Assembly (NCBI RefSeq): GCF_026210795.1
Contig: NC_089446.1
Location: 930,001 to 994,000, forward strand
Direction: 5' to 3'
Origin: Rhizophagus irregularis
Taxonomy: Eukaryota > Glomeromycota > Glomeromycetes > Glomerales > Glomeraceae
DNA length: 64,000 nt
Made by a program: the position numbers and the translations under genes. Below, piece after piece: positions 25,053-35,954 of the stretch. Every line of letters starts with the position of its first letter. The first letter of the stretch is position 1. The notes beneath the pieces are model-generated. The model ran no database searches. It saw only the letters and a list, made by a program, of their open reading frames with translations, and was not told the DNA's origin.

Positions 25053-25987
25053 GAAAGCGAGAATTGAAAGTAGAAAAAAGAGAGAATAATATGTAACCAT
25101 TTTATTTTATTTATTATAGGTCATACAAAACGCGCGATTGTACCAAGAGACGATTTCTTCTGTTCCTTAATTCTAGTTCTTTCCTTTGATCCTTACTTTC
25201 TCAGAGAAAATAGACGACCAGAAGCCACGTGACAATTAAAGTAACTTACAGCAACAAGTGAAAATATAATGGGTTCAGTATTTGTGTTTTACGAGGGTTA
25301 TAATATTTAGACTGTATTCAAAAAGGATAATTTTTATAGCTATATAGTAACTCAATCTTTATTTTTTAACCTTTATGAGTTATAACCTATGGAAGTTATT
25401 ACGAAATTTATAGATGGATATTAATATTTTAATTTACCTTTTTTTTCAAGTAAAAATCACAATTTGGCTTTTCTTATATCTAACATTATAACTTTTTTTT
25501 TGTATAGAAAGTAGAAACAATTTCAGTTGATATAGAAAAAAATTTACATTAAACCATTAAACAAACAATTTAAGAAGTTCATTTATAATGTATTTAAAAA
25601 GAATTTGTTTTTAAAAAACACAATATTCGCATATATTTTATTGATAAGTCATCAATTAGTGAATAATCAAATACATTCAGAGGGGGTTATTTCGTATCTT
25701 CTATTCAAAAGTTTTGTCACGTGCCCGTCAGACCGGTTTGTAAAAAATGTTTAAAGTGACGTTAATGGTTTTTACTCTAATTTAACACCAATGTTTTTTG
25801 AATCACTTTTTTATCCCATTTTTTTCACTGCAAGTATAAATTTTTAATTTTTAAATCATTCAGAATAGAATGCTAGAGCAATAATGTACTATAAATATAC
25901 ATGCTTCTCAAATATAACCCAAAACTTGTTGCTTCTGGATATGTATTATACAGTACATAAATTATTAAAATGAAATTTGACTTGATA
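25053..25987. other. 3' flank of Hsp70 gene, no gene
   Basis: AT-rich. Several blocks match, inverted, the sequence after the pseudogene at 20.39-20.61 kb (for example 'tcacaattt' next to a tttttttcaagtaaaa tract). Confidence 0.6.
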
Positions 25988-28154
25988 TTATTCATCCAAA
26001 TTAAATTTAAAAGTAGTTCTATAACTTTGTCCTGTTTGTTTATCCCTTGAAGTAGCGATAATTTCCATTTTCCCAAAAGTTAATCCAAATAATATACGTC
26101 TATTAAAACCTTCGCCAGGAAGATCAACAATAAGATCTCCTAAAGGCATCACGCCAGGATCATCACAGTATTCCGCATCATACTCTCGAGTATAATATAT
26201 TTTAGTAATCATATTGTCTTGATTTTCAAATATCGGTACACGATTAACCGTAACTTCTTGATCGATACCCATTGTAGTACCACGTTTAGCCAAACGTTTA
26301 AATTTAGCAATAAATCCCTCTGGAGTTCTTCTGTCAATTGGATCTCCATGTTCCTGAAGTAAATAAATATTTAGTAAAATACGGTAAATTTTAATTTTTT
26401 CATATATAAATAAATATCAATTAAAAACTTACCCATTTCTTCCACATATCACATCCATAAGAATATTTAAGAATCCTTGAAGAAATAACTCTCCTATTAT
26501 TTCCTATATTATTTAAATTTGAACTTATGGATAATCCATACATTGTAGCTCCACGTGAAATTGCTGCCGTGGGTAGAACTGGAACCGAAATAAGTTTTAC
26601 TATATGTTGAAATTCCTGTTTAATTCTTTTTTGTAAATATTTTGATTCACTAAAACCTCCAACTAAGAACATTGCAGAACAAGGTTCTTGAGAATTACGT
26701 AATTGACCTTTTATCAATTTAAGGATTCTTTGGATAACAGGTTCAAATATTGATTTCACTGTTGCAAAATCAATATCAATTGTCCAATCATTCTCTTCTA
26801 AACCTTCTCTAACATGATTATTAGTGACATAATCTTTTAATATCGGAATCGTTTCATCAATATCCAAAGTATAACAATAATCCCGATCCTCTCCTGTAAA
26901 ATGGAATTTACAATCTTTACAAAATTGTTGAATCAAATATTGTCGTTGTCCAACTATATTATTCTCTAATAAATCCATAGCTTCATTTCCAAGTATTTTT
27001 CGTAAATATTTAATAAATTCAACATCAACATAAGTACTTCCACAAAAATCACCAGCTCTTTCGGTTATTTCGCCCAATTGTCCTTCGTTTAATAATTTTC
27101 GGGTTGTTACATCTACTGTACCACCCCCACAATCAACTATCATAAAGTTTGCTACAATAACATATCATAGTTAATTCATTAATATTAAGTCAAAAATATA
27201 TTCGATTTTAACGCTTACTTCCTGGTTGTGCAAGAGCTTGTTCGTTAAGATTCTTTTTCATACAATATATCGCAGCAGCTTCGGCTTAAAAAAAAAGAAG
27301 AGAGAAAATGAGAACCTCAAACAACTAGAAATTTTTTTAAGAAAATATATATATATATATATATATATATACAAATTGTTAAAGTTCTTACGTTCTGTGG
27401 TAAATTGTAAATTTGTTGAGTATTTTTTTTTAATCAATCCTGCATCAAACGCACATGTCCTCATAATTGCTTTTGCAGTTTCAGAAAATTCTGCAGGAAT
27501 TGTAATAACTAAAAGAACATTCTCAAAGTAATCAACCATTGGCCAAGCTGTTGCAACAGTTTCTTTAATTATCTTAAAAATTTTGTATAGAAATAATATG
27601 TTAGATTTTTTTTTTTTTCAAAAATGATTTTTAAACTTTTTAAAAAAATCATTAAAATTAAATATAAATCATATGAATGTTTTTTTTTAAGATTATACCT
27701 TGCAGATTTCTCTAAGATAATCTGTAATAGCCTTTTTATAACAAACTGGAAGTTTTGGTTTATGTTTTTCTGATAAATCGCCTAAATGTAATTTGAACAG
27801 TTCTACGGGCTTACTATCTTCTATAATAATACTTCTTCTTTTTTTACGACCTTGCTTTTTAGCTAGGGCTGGAGCTCCCCATAATTTTACTTCATTATAA
27901 TCGTTATCATATTGGAGAACTGTGTTGGTTTTTACTTGACCTGCTTCTCCACACCACAAAACATTTGAGCATACATTGTCTTCGTCACTAACGTGACAAT
28001 AAGCGAATCCAGAATAAGTTGTTCCAAAGTCTAATCCAATCACAACGCGGATATCACTCACCTTAAAAAAATGGAAAAAAAATTACAAAAATATACAGTT
28101 TAAGGTAATAACAAGTTGATTATCATCACATACTTCGTCTTGTTGAACGCTCAT
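25988..28154 (-). CDS. HSPA12-like Hsp70 family ATPase (subtype A)
   Basis: Six exons: 28134-28154, 27699-28061, 27392-27572, 27219-27284, 26433-27151, 25988-26353; 571 residues. The short first exon (MSVQQDE) joins in phase to VSDIRVVIGLDFGTTYS, whose exon has no ATG of its own. Phosphate-1 starts at about residue 18, phosphate-2 VDCGGGTVDVTT at about 216-227, and LVGGFSESKYLQKRI follows. The C-terminal region ends TTFKFNLDE. A (ta)n microsatellite lies in the third intron (about 27345-27370). It is head-to-head with the gene at 28484 (329 bases between the ATGs). Its counterpart in the left arm is a pseudogene. No CC gene is adjacent. Confidence 0.88.
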
Positions 28155-28483
28155 TTTACATTTTTTTTTTTTCCAATAGTTTAAGTTTAGAATGTATGCA
28201 TGGTTCATTATTTATATTTAATAGAATTTCTATGTCGTGAAACCAAAAGAATATCAATGAAATGGCGGGATTGTCAACATAAATCATTGTTTAACTATGC
28301 ATCACAATGTATTACGACTGAAAGGTCTTTATTTAACTTCCTATTTAATTATTTCATTTTAAATTCATGTGTATGTACAGCAAGTATAAATAACTAAACC
28401 TTTAAATCATGATATTAAAAAACATTATTCATGCTAAAATTATTTTATTTTTATTTTATTTTATTTTATTTTTTTTTTGAAAA
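28155..28483. promoter_or_regulatory. shared divergent promoter region of two Hsp70-like genes
   Basis: A 329-base gap between opposed ATGs. Its right half aligns with the sequence upstream of the gene at 16315 ('ttcatgctaaaa', 'ggtctttatttaa'), so it was duplicated with the genes and stayed recognisable. A (tttta)n stretch lies at about 28444-28475. Confidence 0.5.
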
Positions 28484-30744
28484 ATGAGTAGTCCTATTAA
28501 CAGAAGTATGTATATTGTTGATAAAATACGGTAAATTTAATAAAACATTTTATTAGTAATAATCATTAATTCTTATAAAAATTTTTTTTTTTTTTTTACA
28601 TTTTTCAATATTTGAAAGATAAAAACAATAAATTATTAAATTCCGAAGAAAATAATATCCGCGTTGTAGTTGGATTAGACTTTGGAACAACTTACACTGG
28701 ATTTGCATATTGCCATGTTAGTGATGAAGATAATATATGTTCAAATGATAGTTGGAACGGCGATGTAGGTCAATTAAAAACAAATACGGTACTTCAATAT
28801 GACAATGAATATAATAATGTAAAACTTTGGGGTGCACCAGCTTTAGCTAAAAAAAAAAGTCGTAGAACAAGAAAACAAAAAAATAGCGAAAATAATAAAC
28901 CCATTGAATTGTTTAAATTACATTTGGGTGATTTATTAGATGAATTTAAACCAAAACTACCAGTTGATTACAAAAAAGCTATTACCGATTATCTTAGAGA
29001 AATCGGAAAGGTAATAATTTTTTTTACATAATTTTAGTAATCTTTTGAACTTTAAAAATGTTCAAACCCTTTTTTAAAAAATTCTACATAACCGATAATT
29101 CTTCTATTATTATGTTTGTATATGTTAAAAAAAAAAAAATATTCCAGGTAATTAAAGAAACTATCGACACACGTTGGCCAAACATTGATTACTTTGAAAA
29201 TGTTCTTTTGGTTATTACTGTTCCTGCAGAATTTTCTGATAAGGCGAAAGCAATTATGAGAATATGTGCATTTGATGCAGAATTGATTAAAGAAAAATAT
29301 TCAAAAAATTTACAATTTACTACAGAACGTAAGAATCTTTACAATTTATATATAAATTATGTATATATCTTTTAATAAATTTTTAATTTTAAATCATTTA
29401 CATCTAGCCGAGGCGGCTGCGATATATTGTATGAGTAATCTTGAAGGACATGATCTTACACAAGCAGGAAGTATGTTTGTTGCTCTTTTTTTTTGACCGC
29501 CTTAAAAAATTATAATTAATTTTTCATATTTTTCATTATATAATTTATTTATTTGATAGCCAATTTTATGATAGTCGACTGTGGTGGGGGTACAGTAGAT
29601 TTAACAACTCGTAAATTGGTAAAAAATGATCAATTGGCCGAAGTAACCGAAAGAACCGGAGATTTTTGTGGAAGTACTTTTATTGATGTCGAATTTCTTA
29701 AATATTTACGAAAAACAATTGGAGATGAACCTATGGATTTACTCAGAGATAATCATTATGAACAAATGCAATATTTAGTACAACAATTTTGTGAAAATGG
29801 TAAAATTCCTTTTACAGGAGATGATCCAGACTTTGTATATGAAGTGGATATTCGAGATGCGGCACCAATCTTAGAACAACATGTTATTGATGATGATATC
29901 AGGAAAACTTTAGATGATGATGAATGGGTAATTGAAATTGATTTTGAAACAATGAAATCAATATTTGAACCAGTTGTCCAAAAGATTCTTCACTTAATAA
30001 AAGTTCAACTGGATGGTAATGCTCAAGAAACTTGTTCTGCAATGTTCTTAGTTGGAGGATTTAGTGAATCAAAATATTTACAAAAAAGAATTAAACAAAA
30101 GTTTAGTAGTCAAGTTGATATTATTTCAGTACCTACTCGACCTATAGCAGCAATTTCACGTGGAGCAGCAATTTATGGATTGTCTATAAGATTAAATGAT
30201 TTGAATAATGTAGAAAATGATGAATGTATTATTTCTTCAAGAGTTCTTAAATATACTTATGGAATTAGCTATTGTACTAAATGGGTAGGTTATTTTAAAT
30301 ATAATAATTTTTTGTCTGAAAATATTTCATTTAATAATCAAACATAACTTTATTTAGAAAGAAGGAGATCCAGAAAATAGAAAAAAGCATGGTGACCTTA
30401 TTGAAAAATTTCATCGTTTAGCTGAACGTGGTACTAAAACAGATATTAATCGAGAAGTTACAAAATATTTTGCACCAGTTGATTGTTATCAAACACAAGC
30501 AAAACATAAATTATATTATACTCAAGCGTATGATGCGGAATACTGTGATGAACATGGAGTGAATCTTTTAGGAGAACTTTGTATTGAACTTCCCGGTTCA
30601 GGTCTTGATAGACGGCTAATATTTGGATTAACTTTCGGAAATATGGAAATTACTGCTACTTCAAAAAATGAACGTACTGGACAAAGATGCAATACTACTT
30701 TCAAATTTAATTTGGAAGATAAACTTGATTTGGTTCTTAGATGA
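28484..30744 (+). CDS. HSPA12-like Hsp70 family ATPase (subtype A)
   Basis: Six exons: 28484-28505, 28619-29010, 29148-29328, 29408-29470, 29560-30284, 30358-30744; 589 residues. The 22-base first exon (MSSPINR plus one base) completes the N-terminus, as in the inverted copy at 14119-16315. Phosphate-1 DFGTTYT is at about 28-34, phosphate-2 VDCGGGTVDLTT at about 225-236, and LVGGFSESKYLQKRI follows. The C-terminus runs a few residues past the usual TTFKFNL end (EDKLDLVLR), unlike its duplicate, so the original stop has been lost or shifted. Confidence 0.87.
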
Positions 30745-32839
30745 GTATTACTAACCTTCCGGTACAATTATTTGTGAAATATCATCTTCTACTTGAACAG
30801 ATTTTTTTAATTAAATTTTTGTTGTTAATTATTTACGCTTTCTTTGAAGACTATTATGTGTAATATGTTAAAAGTCATATATATTATGAGTACATTTCAT
30901 TTCACACGTTATTTGTATTTATCTAATCGATGAAAGTTTTCATTGATTAAACTATATGTGATATTGTTATATCATCAAAATAAATTCAAACTCTTTATAG
31001 TAGAAAAGATTTTAATTAAGCACTGAATTTGAAAGTGTAAGAGAATCATGAAATTTAATAAAGTAGACCTTTTTAGTATTTTTATGATAAACATAGCTCC
31101 TTTTAGTCCGAGGCATAACGATAACGAAAGACTATACAGGTCTACGCTCGTTTACAGATGATCGCCCGGCGCCCGCTTGACAATTGAGTGATTTGATTGG
31201 TCGTAATTAATTATTAACCATATATTAGAACGTAATTACTTGCCCTCGATCAATCGCAAAAAATTTTTTGATTCAAGTAACTATTGCAGAAATAATATTA
31301 GCATTTTAATAAAGTTGAAACCAAAAAAGTTTAATGACAGCATTTCATCATATCAAAAATAAAACGAATCTTAGCGTAAACTCATACCCACACCAGAGCA
31401 AATAGTATATACAGGATATGATTGGCCAAAAAATGTGGAATAGCGGGTGCAAGTATTCAACCAGCAGATAATCCAAAATGATAGTACAAGATACTACTTG
31501 TATTTATCAAGTATAAGATACTACTGTTTCAGGTTCACCGCCTTAAGTTTACAATTCTAATTGGAATAACTATAATCATAATATTTTTTTGTTACTCTAC
31601 AAAGCATAGGGTTTTATTTGAACGGTAAAAAATATTTCTAATGTAAAATAAAATTTTGAATAAATTAATTATATTTATTTAATTTATAGACAGATGATGA
31701 AAGAACCGGTACAATTTTTTGCTGTATATACAATATATATACACACATTATATAAAAGCTTTTGTGAATTGTTTTAACGAATTTCATAATTTATTAATAT
31801 ACAGTATGTACTGTACATGTATATACGATTAGTATATATATTATACACTAAAAAAAATAGAATATCAGAAAATTTCCGATTTAAAAATTTTATAATTTCG
31901 CGTTTCTACCACTTAAAGACGCGAATACTTAAAAAAAACCATTATAATTATACTAATTATACTACTTTTACTGCTTATATTATAGTATGAATAGATGATT
32001 TTTTAAATTATAAATAAAACCAATAAAACATATTCCAAAATTGTCAAAATTCAAATTAAAATTCATTTAGAAATAGACAAGTTACTTTTAATAAAAAAGG
32101 GTCATATCTTATTACCATAACCGGATTGGCAACTTTCAAATATTTCAATCCAAAGAATCTATTACAAGCGTACCTGCTGTTGCTCAAGAACTCGTCAAAA
32201 CTTCAACTCACTTATTCGATCATGAATCAATTTGTTTCTTACCTAAAGAAGTCGAAAAAATATCAATCTCAAAAGAAACTTCCCCAAATACCATCTGCAT
32301 TTCAATATCTAATATTCGTACTCGCATAAATAATTGCTTTAAATATAGCAAATATGGTCTCACTCATATCAAGTTGTTGGATTCAAGCCGAAATTAGTAC
32401 CTTGCGAATTTTGATACTCTTGATAACTAGCTTCATAACAATCACAAGCGTAAACTATTTAAATGTTGTATTAAAAGATGTGTTTTATTCATTAAATTGC
32501 GTATCACTTGCTCGTGTATTTATTTACAACGATAATTCTTTTTGTTATTCACGTATTTATAAGATTTTATTATATATAAATATAATAAAAATTAAACGAT
32601 ATTACGGTTTCATGAATAGTTATCGTGATAGATATCACGTGAAGTACCATATATAGTTTTGTAATATAAAGCACCATAATATTTAATATACCATGCTGAA
32701 CTTGAAGAGTTGTAAAATAATTTTAACAATATTTTTATAAGAAAAATAAGAAAGTCACTTGTTGGCCAAATTATTTTAAATCAAAATTAAAGAATAAAAT
32801 AAATAATTCAAGAAAAGGATAAGAAAATACAATATGCAA
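30745..32839. other. intergenic; 3' flank up to 31450, then no supported gene
   Basis: To about 31450 the sequence matches the left arm. Beyond it is AT-rich DNA with (ta)n runs (about 31725-31850) and short ORFs that resemble nothing in the window. Confidence 0.55.
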
Positions 32840-33720
32840 TTCAAGCCACATCTGATATACAATTATCAGATATAAATATACTTTAAAAGATTTACACCAT
32901 ATCAGATATGTAAAGGTAAAATTGAAATTAATACTTCTAACATATTAAATTACGTTAACAAAGCTGACTTTAATGATATGGTTGATGTTAATAAAAATTT
33001 ATTTATCAACAATTTATTAGTAGTCTTAAGGATATTTTAATTAACGAAATTGGTAAATATCGCAAAATCAATGAAAGCCTATAATGATTGGACCGAGAAT
33101 ATAAAAATTATTGTAAACAAGAAATCGATTATTTCAACAAAAAATATGATTTACATAAATCAGAGGGAAAAATTCCAAACTTAGAGAAGAGGCCTCCAAA
33201 TATCAATCAGCACTTGTCGCAGCAAATACTCGTCTCGACGATGATGATTAAAATCACTGTGATAAATTTACAGACATGTTGGAAAATTATGTAACTATTA
33301 TAATTTAAAATCCAATATGAATGTATAAAACTCCTTATGGTTGTTTCGATGAAATTATCTTAAGAGATAAACGTTTTATTGATACAGTAAATGAGTATAA
33401 TAAAGAGTTATATAAGTTTCAAAGTGAGAGATTTTACACTTGAGTTAGATATCGAATTAAAAACACAAGAACTATTAAAATTAATCGAGCAATTTTCGCG
33501 TTGTCATCAAATTTATGGAAATTCTTATACATAATTTTAAAGATTATGCTAGTGAAAAACTTGAATCAGTACAGTAGAATTTAGAATTGATGATTTTGTA
33601 AGAAAAATATGCTGAAACTTTAGCACTAAAACTTATTCTGAATCATGGGATGAAGATGATAAACTGATCAATTATGTATAGGCATTGTTTTATCATTATT
33701 TACGTAGTAAATAATCACGA
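32840..33720 (+). pseudogene. CC-family pseudogene relics
   Basis: Two overlapping traces are visible. At 32.86-33.08 kb the translation resembles LKDL..YVKGKIEINTSNI and then an INEIGKYRKI segment, matching the middle of the CC domain with a deletion between. At 33.18-33.26 kb REEASKYQSALVAANTRLDDDD matches the family's start (EASKYQxALGAATxxRLSDxD). At about 33.64 kb ESWDEDDKL resembles the C-terminal MEGTWEDDEI segment. Multiple stops and frame changes. This may be one rearranged gene or two partial copies. Confidence 0.7.
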
Positions 33721-34029
33721 CTATTAATCTTTTAACTATACTTTTAAATCTGCAAGAGTAAAGATTTATGCGCTATTTATAAACTTTCAGAAATGATTTA
33801 CTTGACCTGTCAATTTAAACCAGTAATATAAATAGTTATACTTATTTAATAATGTAATTATTATTTTGGTAATTATTCTTCAAGGTCATAATAAATTATA
33901 CCACATTGTGACTTAAATATTTGAGATTAGTAGTATAATGTCTCTAAAACTTTAATCAACCGCATGTATGTATCCTACAATAAAATTTAATGATTTCCCA
34001 CTATTTCTTTTTTCTTTTTAAACACAATC
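33721..34029. other. intergenic between decayed CC and Hsp70 copies
   Basis: Contains the repeat shared with 24.17-24.26 kb. No gene. Confidence 0.5.
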
Positions 34030-34140
34030 CTCTTCGACTGCGGTCGTTGATTGCATTGACATAAAAATATTCAATTTTATTAATTATTTTGTAAATATTT
34101 AAATTCGCTAAATCCATCAACCAAACGAATCTAAATATAA
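34030..34140 (-). pseudogene. short HSPA12-like Hsp70 relic
   Basis: The - strand reads LVDGFSEFKYLQN near 34090-34130, clearly the LVGGFSESKYLQ motif. A following segment resembles the QPTAAISRGA region. Nothing else of the gene was recognised. It is convergent with the CC relic to its left, the same arrangement as in intact modules. Confidence 0.65.
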
Positions 34141-34579
34141 ACCACCAAATATATAACTATGAATCTCCTTCTTAGTGGTTTTACATACAGTAAATCAAAA
34201 TCAAAAAGGAATCCTCTAATCAAATGGATATTATGATATTTATAAAGAATGAACTTAATTACAAAATTTTCAAAGTTCGTTGAAAGATCTTTAAAATTAC
34301 TAATATCTTTTTTTAATAAATATTTGTGTTTACATTGATTATAAATGCTCTAATTGTATAAACGCTAGTTTCAAAATTTACTATTATAATGTTAGTACAC
34401 AAAAAATATCGTGATTTGCGTCACATTGTACATGATTAGATGATCTGATTTTTTGGTCCCCTTTTTTTTGGTACTTCTTACCCTATTTGTTTATATTTGC
34501 ATCCCTTATAAATTTTGTAATAACCACAAAAAAATTTTTTTTTCGTTTTTTTTTTTAAAAAAAAGAGTAAAAAAAAAAA
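34141..34579. other. intergenic upstream of CC gene
   Basis: AT-rich, with a long T tract and then an A-rich tract just before the ATG at 34580. No gene. Confidence 0.5.
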
Positions 34580-35815
34580 ATGACAGATAATAATACGGCA
34601 AATGATTCATCTGAAAATACTCAAGATGGTCGAACACATGATCTTCAGGCTTCCGATAATAACAATGATAGCACAAAACAAGAGTATGAAGATCTAATAA
34701 AAGTTTTAAAAGAAAAAGATAAAGAAATTGAGACGTTAAAACAAAAAACTATTGAATTAGAAAATGAAGCTAACACCACGAATTATAAACAAGAGTATGA
34801 AGATCTAAAAAAAGGTTTAGAAGAAAAAGATAAAGAAATTGAGACGTTAAAACAAAAAACTATTGAATTAGAAAATGAAGCTTCTAAATATCAATATGCT
34901 CTTGGAGCTGCAACCGATACACGATTATCAGATAATGATGAAAATAATCCTGTTAATCTTAAAAAAGATATTTTATCGCTACAAGATTCTTTAAAAGATT
35001 ATACCGTAGTTAAAGGTAAAATAGACATTACTACTTCTGAAATACAAGAACTCTTGAAAAAATATGGAAGCAATACAACAATTACGGAAAAAGATCAAAA
35101 CAAACTTTTAGTTAAAGCCGTATTACAACGTCATGTTATCGAACAAATTTGTGAATATGCGAAGGAATATTTTGATAACCCAGACAAACATCAAAAATAT
35201 CCGTATGGAATGGAAACTTATATATTTCGTAAAGTTAAGGAATTAATAGAAATAACAAGAAATTTCGCAAAAAGACGCGTTGGAATTGATGAATCAACTA
35301 AAGTATTACCTGTTAAATTACGTCAACAAGTTTGCGCAGCTCTTGGAAATAGGGGATTCAATGATATGATCGATAATGATAAAAAGACATTTACACATTA
35401 TTTTATTAGTCATTTTCAAGCTGGTTTAAACAATGAAATGAGTAAATATCGTGAGTTTGGTGAACCTGAAAAAAGAAAAGAAATTGAAAACATGGCTGGT
35501 GACATTATTAAAAGAGCTGTTGCTTTATTTTGGTTTCGACTTAAAGTTCAAGAACCAGTTGTTGAATATATTTGGCCTAAAAGTGATGACATAATAGATC
35601 CAAGCTATATGGAAGGAAAATGGGAAGATGATGAAATCGATAACTTAGTTGTAGATATTTGTTACTTTCCCTTGATAGCACAAGAATTCAGTGATGAGTC
35701 AAAACGTCAAATTTATACAAAAGCTATAATCTTTCAAAAACTCAAACCCGAACAACCACCATTGCAAGATGATAGTCAGTCAGCTCAGTCAAATAAATGT
35801 TCTAGTGTTTTTTAA
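34580..35815 (+). CDS. coiled-coil (CC) family protein
   Basis: Single exon, 411 residues. Residues about 30-108 form a coiled coil containing two tandem copies of a 37-residue unit (QEYEDL...EKDKEIETLKQKTIELENEA). Residues about 109-395 are the conserved CC domain: YQYALGAAT..RLSDNDENN, LQRHVIEQI, a KVLPVKLRQQVCAALGNRGF segment, DMAGDII-like 'NMAGDIIKRAVALFWFRLKVQEP' (in two parts), and MEGKWEDDEIDNLVVDICYFPL. I do not recognise the domain. The end (NKCSSVF) is Cys-containing, but a lipid anchor would be speculation. The stop lies 139 bases from the stop of the Hsp70 on the opposite strand at 35955, so their 3' ends may overlap in transcripts. Confidence 0.9.
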   Translation: MTDNNTANDSSENTQDGRTHDLQASDNNNDSTKQEYEDLIKVLKEKDKEIETLKQKTIELENEANTTNYKQEYEDLKKGLEEKDKEIETLKQKTIELENEASKYQYALGAATDTRLSDNDENNPVNLKKDILSLQDSLKDYTVVKGKIDITTSEIQELLKKYGSNTTITEKDQNKLLVKAVLQRHVIEQICEYAKEYFDNPDKHQKYPYGMETYIFRKVKELIEITRNFAKRRVGIDESTKVLPVKLRQQVCAALGNRGFNDMIDNDKKTFTHYFISHFQAGLNNEMSKYREFGEPEKRKEIENMAGDIIKRAVALFWFRLKVQEPVVEYIWPKSDDIIDPSYMEGKWEDDEIDNLVVDICYFPLIAQEFSDESKRQIYTKAIIFQKLKPEQPPLQDDSQSAQSNKCSSVF

Positions 35816-35954
35816 TAATTAACAAATCAAATTCAATTGATAATAATTCTTATTGAAGTAAAAAAAAAAAAATAGGTATTTTATTTAATATATAATATTC
35901 TTATAAATAAATACAGATATTTAATTAAAAAAAGAAATTAATTAATTAATATCT

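Larger units (their letters stand above)
24866..31450 (+). repeat. right arm of the large inverted duplication
   Basis: Counterpart of 13280-20840 in inverse orientation. It contains the divergent Hsp70 pair 25988-28154 and 28484-30744, both intact, plus both 3' flanks. It lacks the transposons that fill the left arm. Confidence 0.8.

Noticed and set aside
32126-32656. Two short + strand ORFs before the CC relic
   Set aside because: No motif of either family could be recognised and composition matches random AT-rich DNA; left as intergenic.
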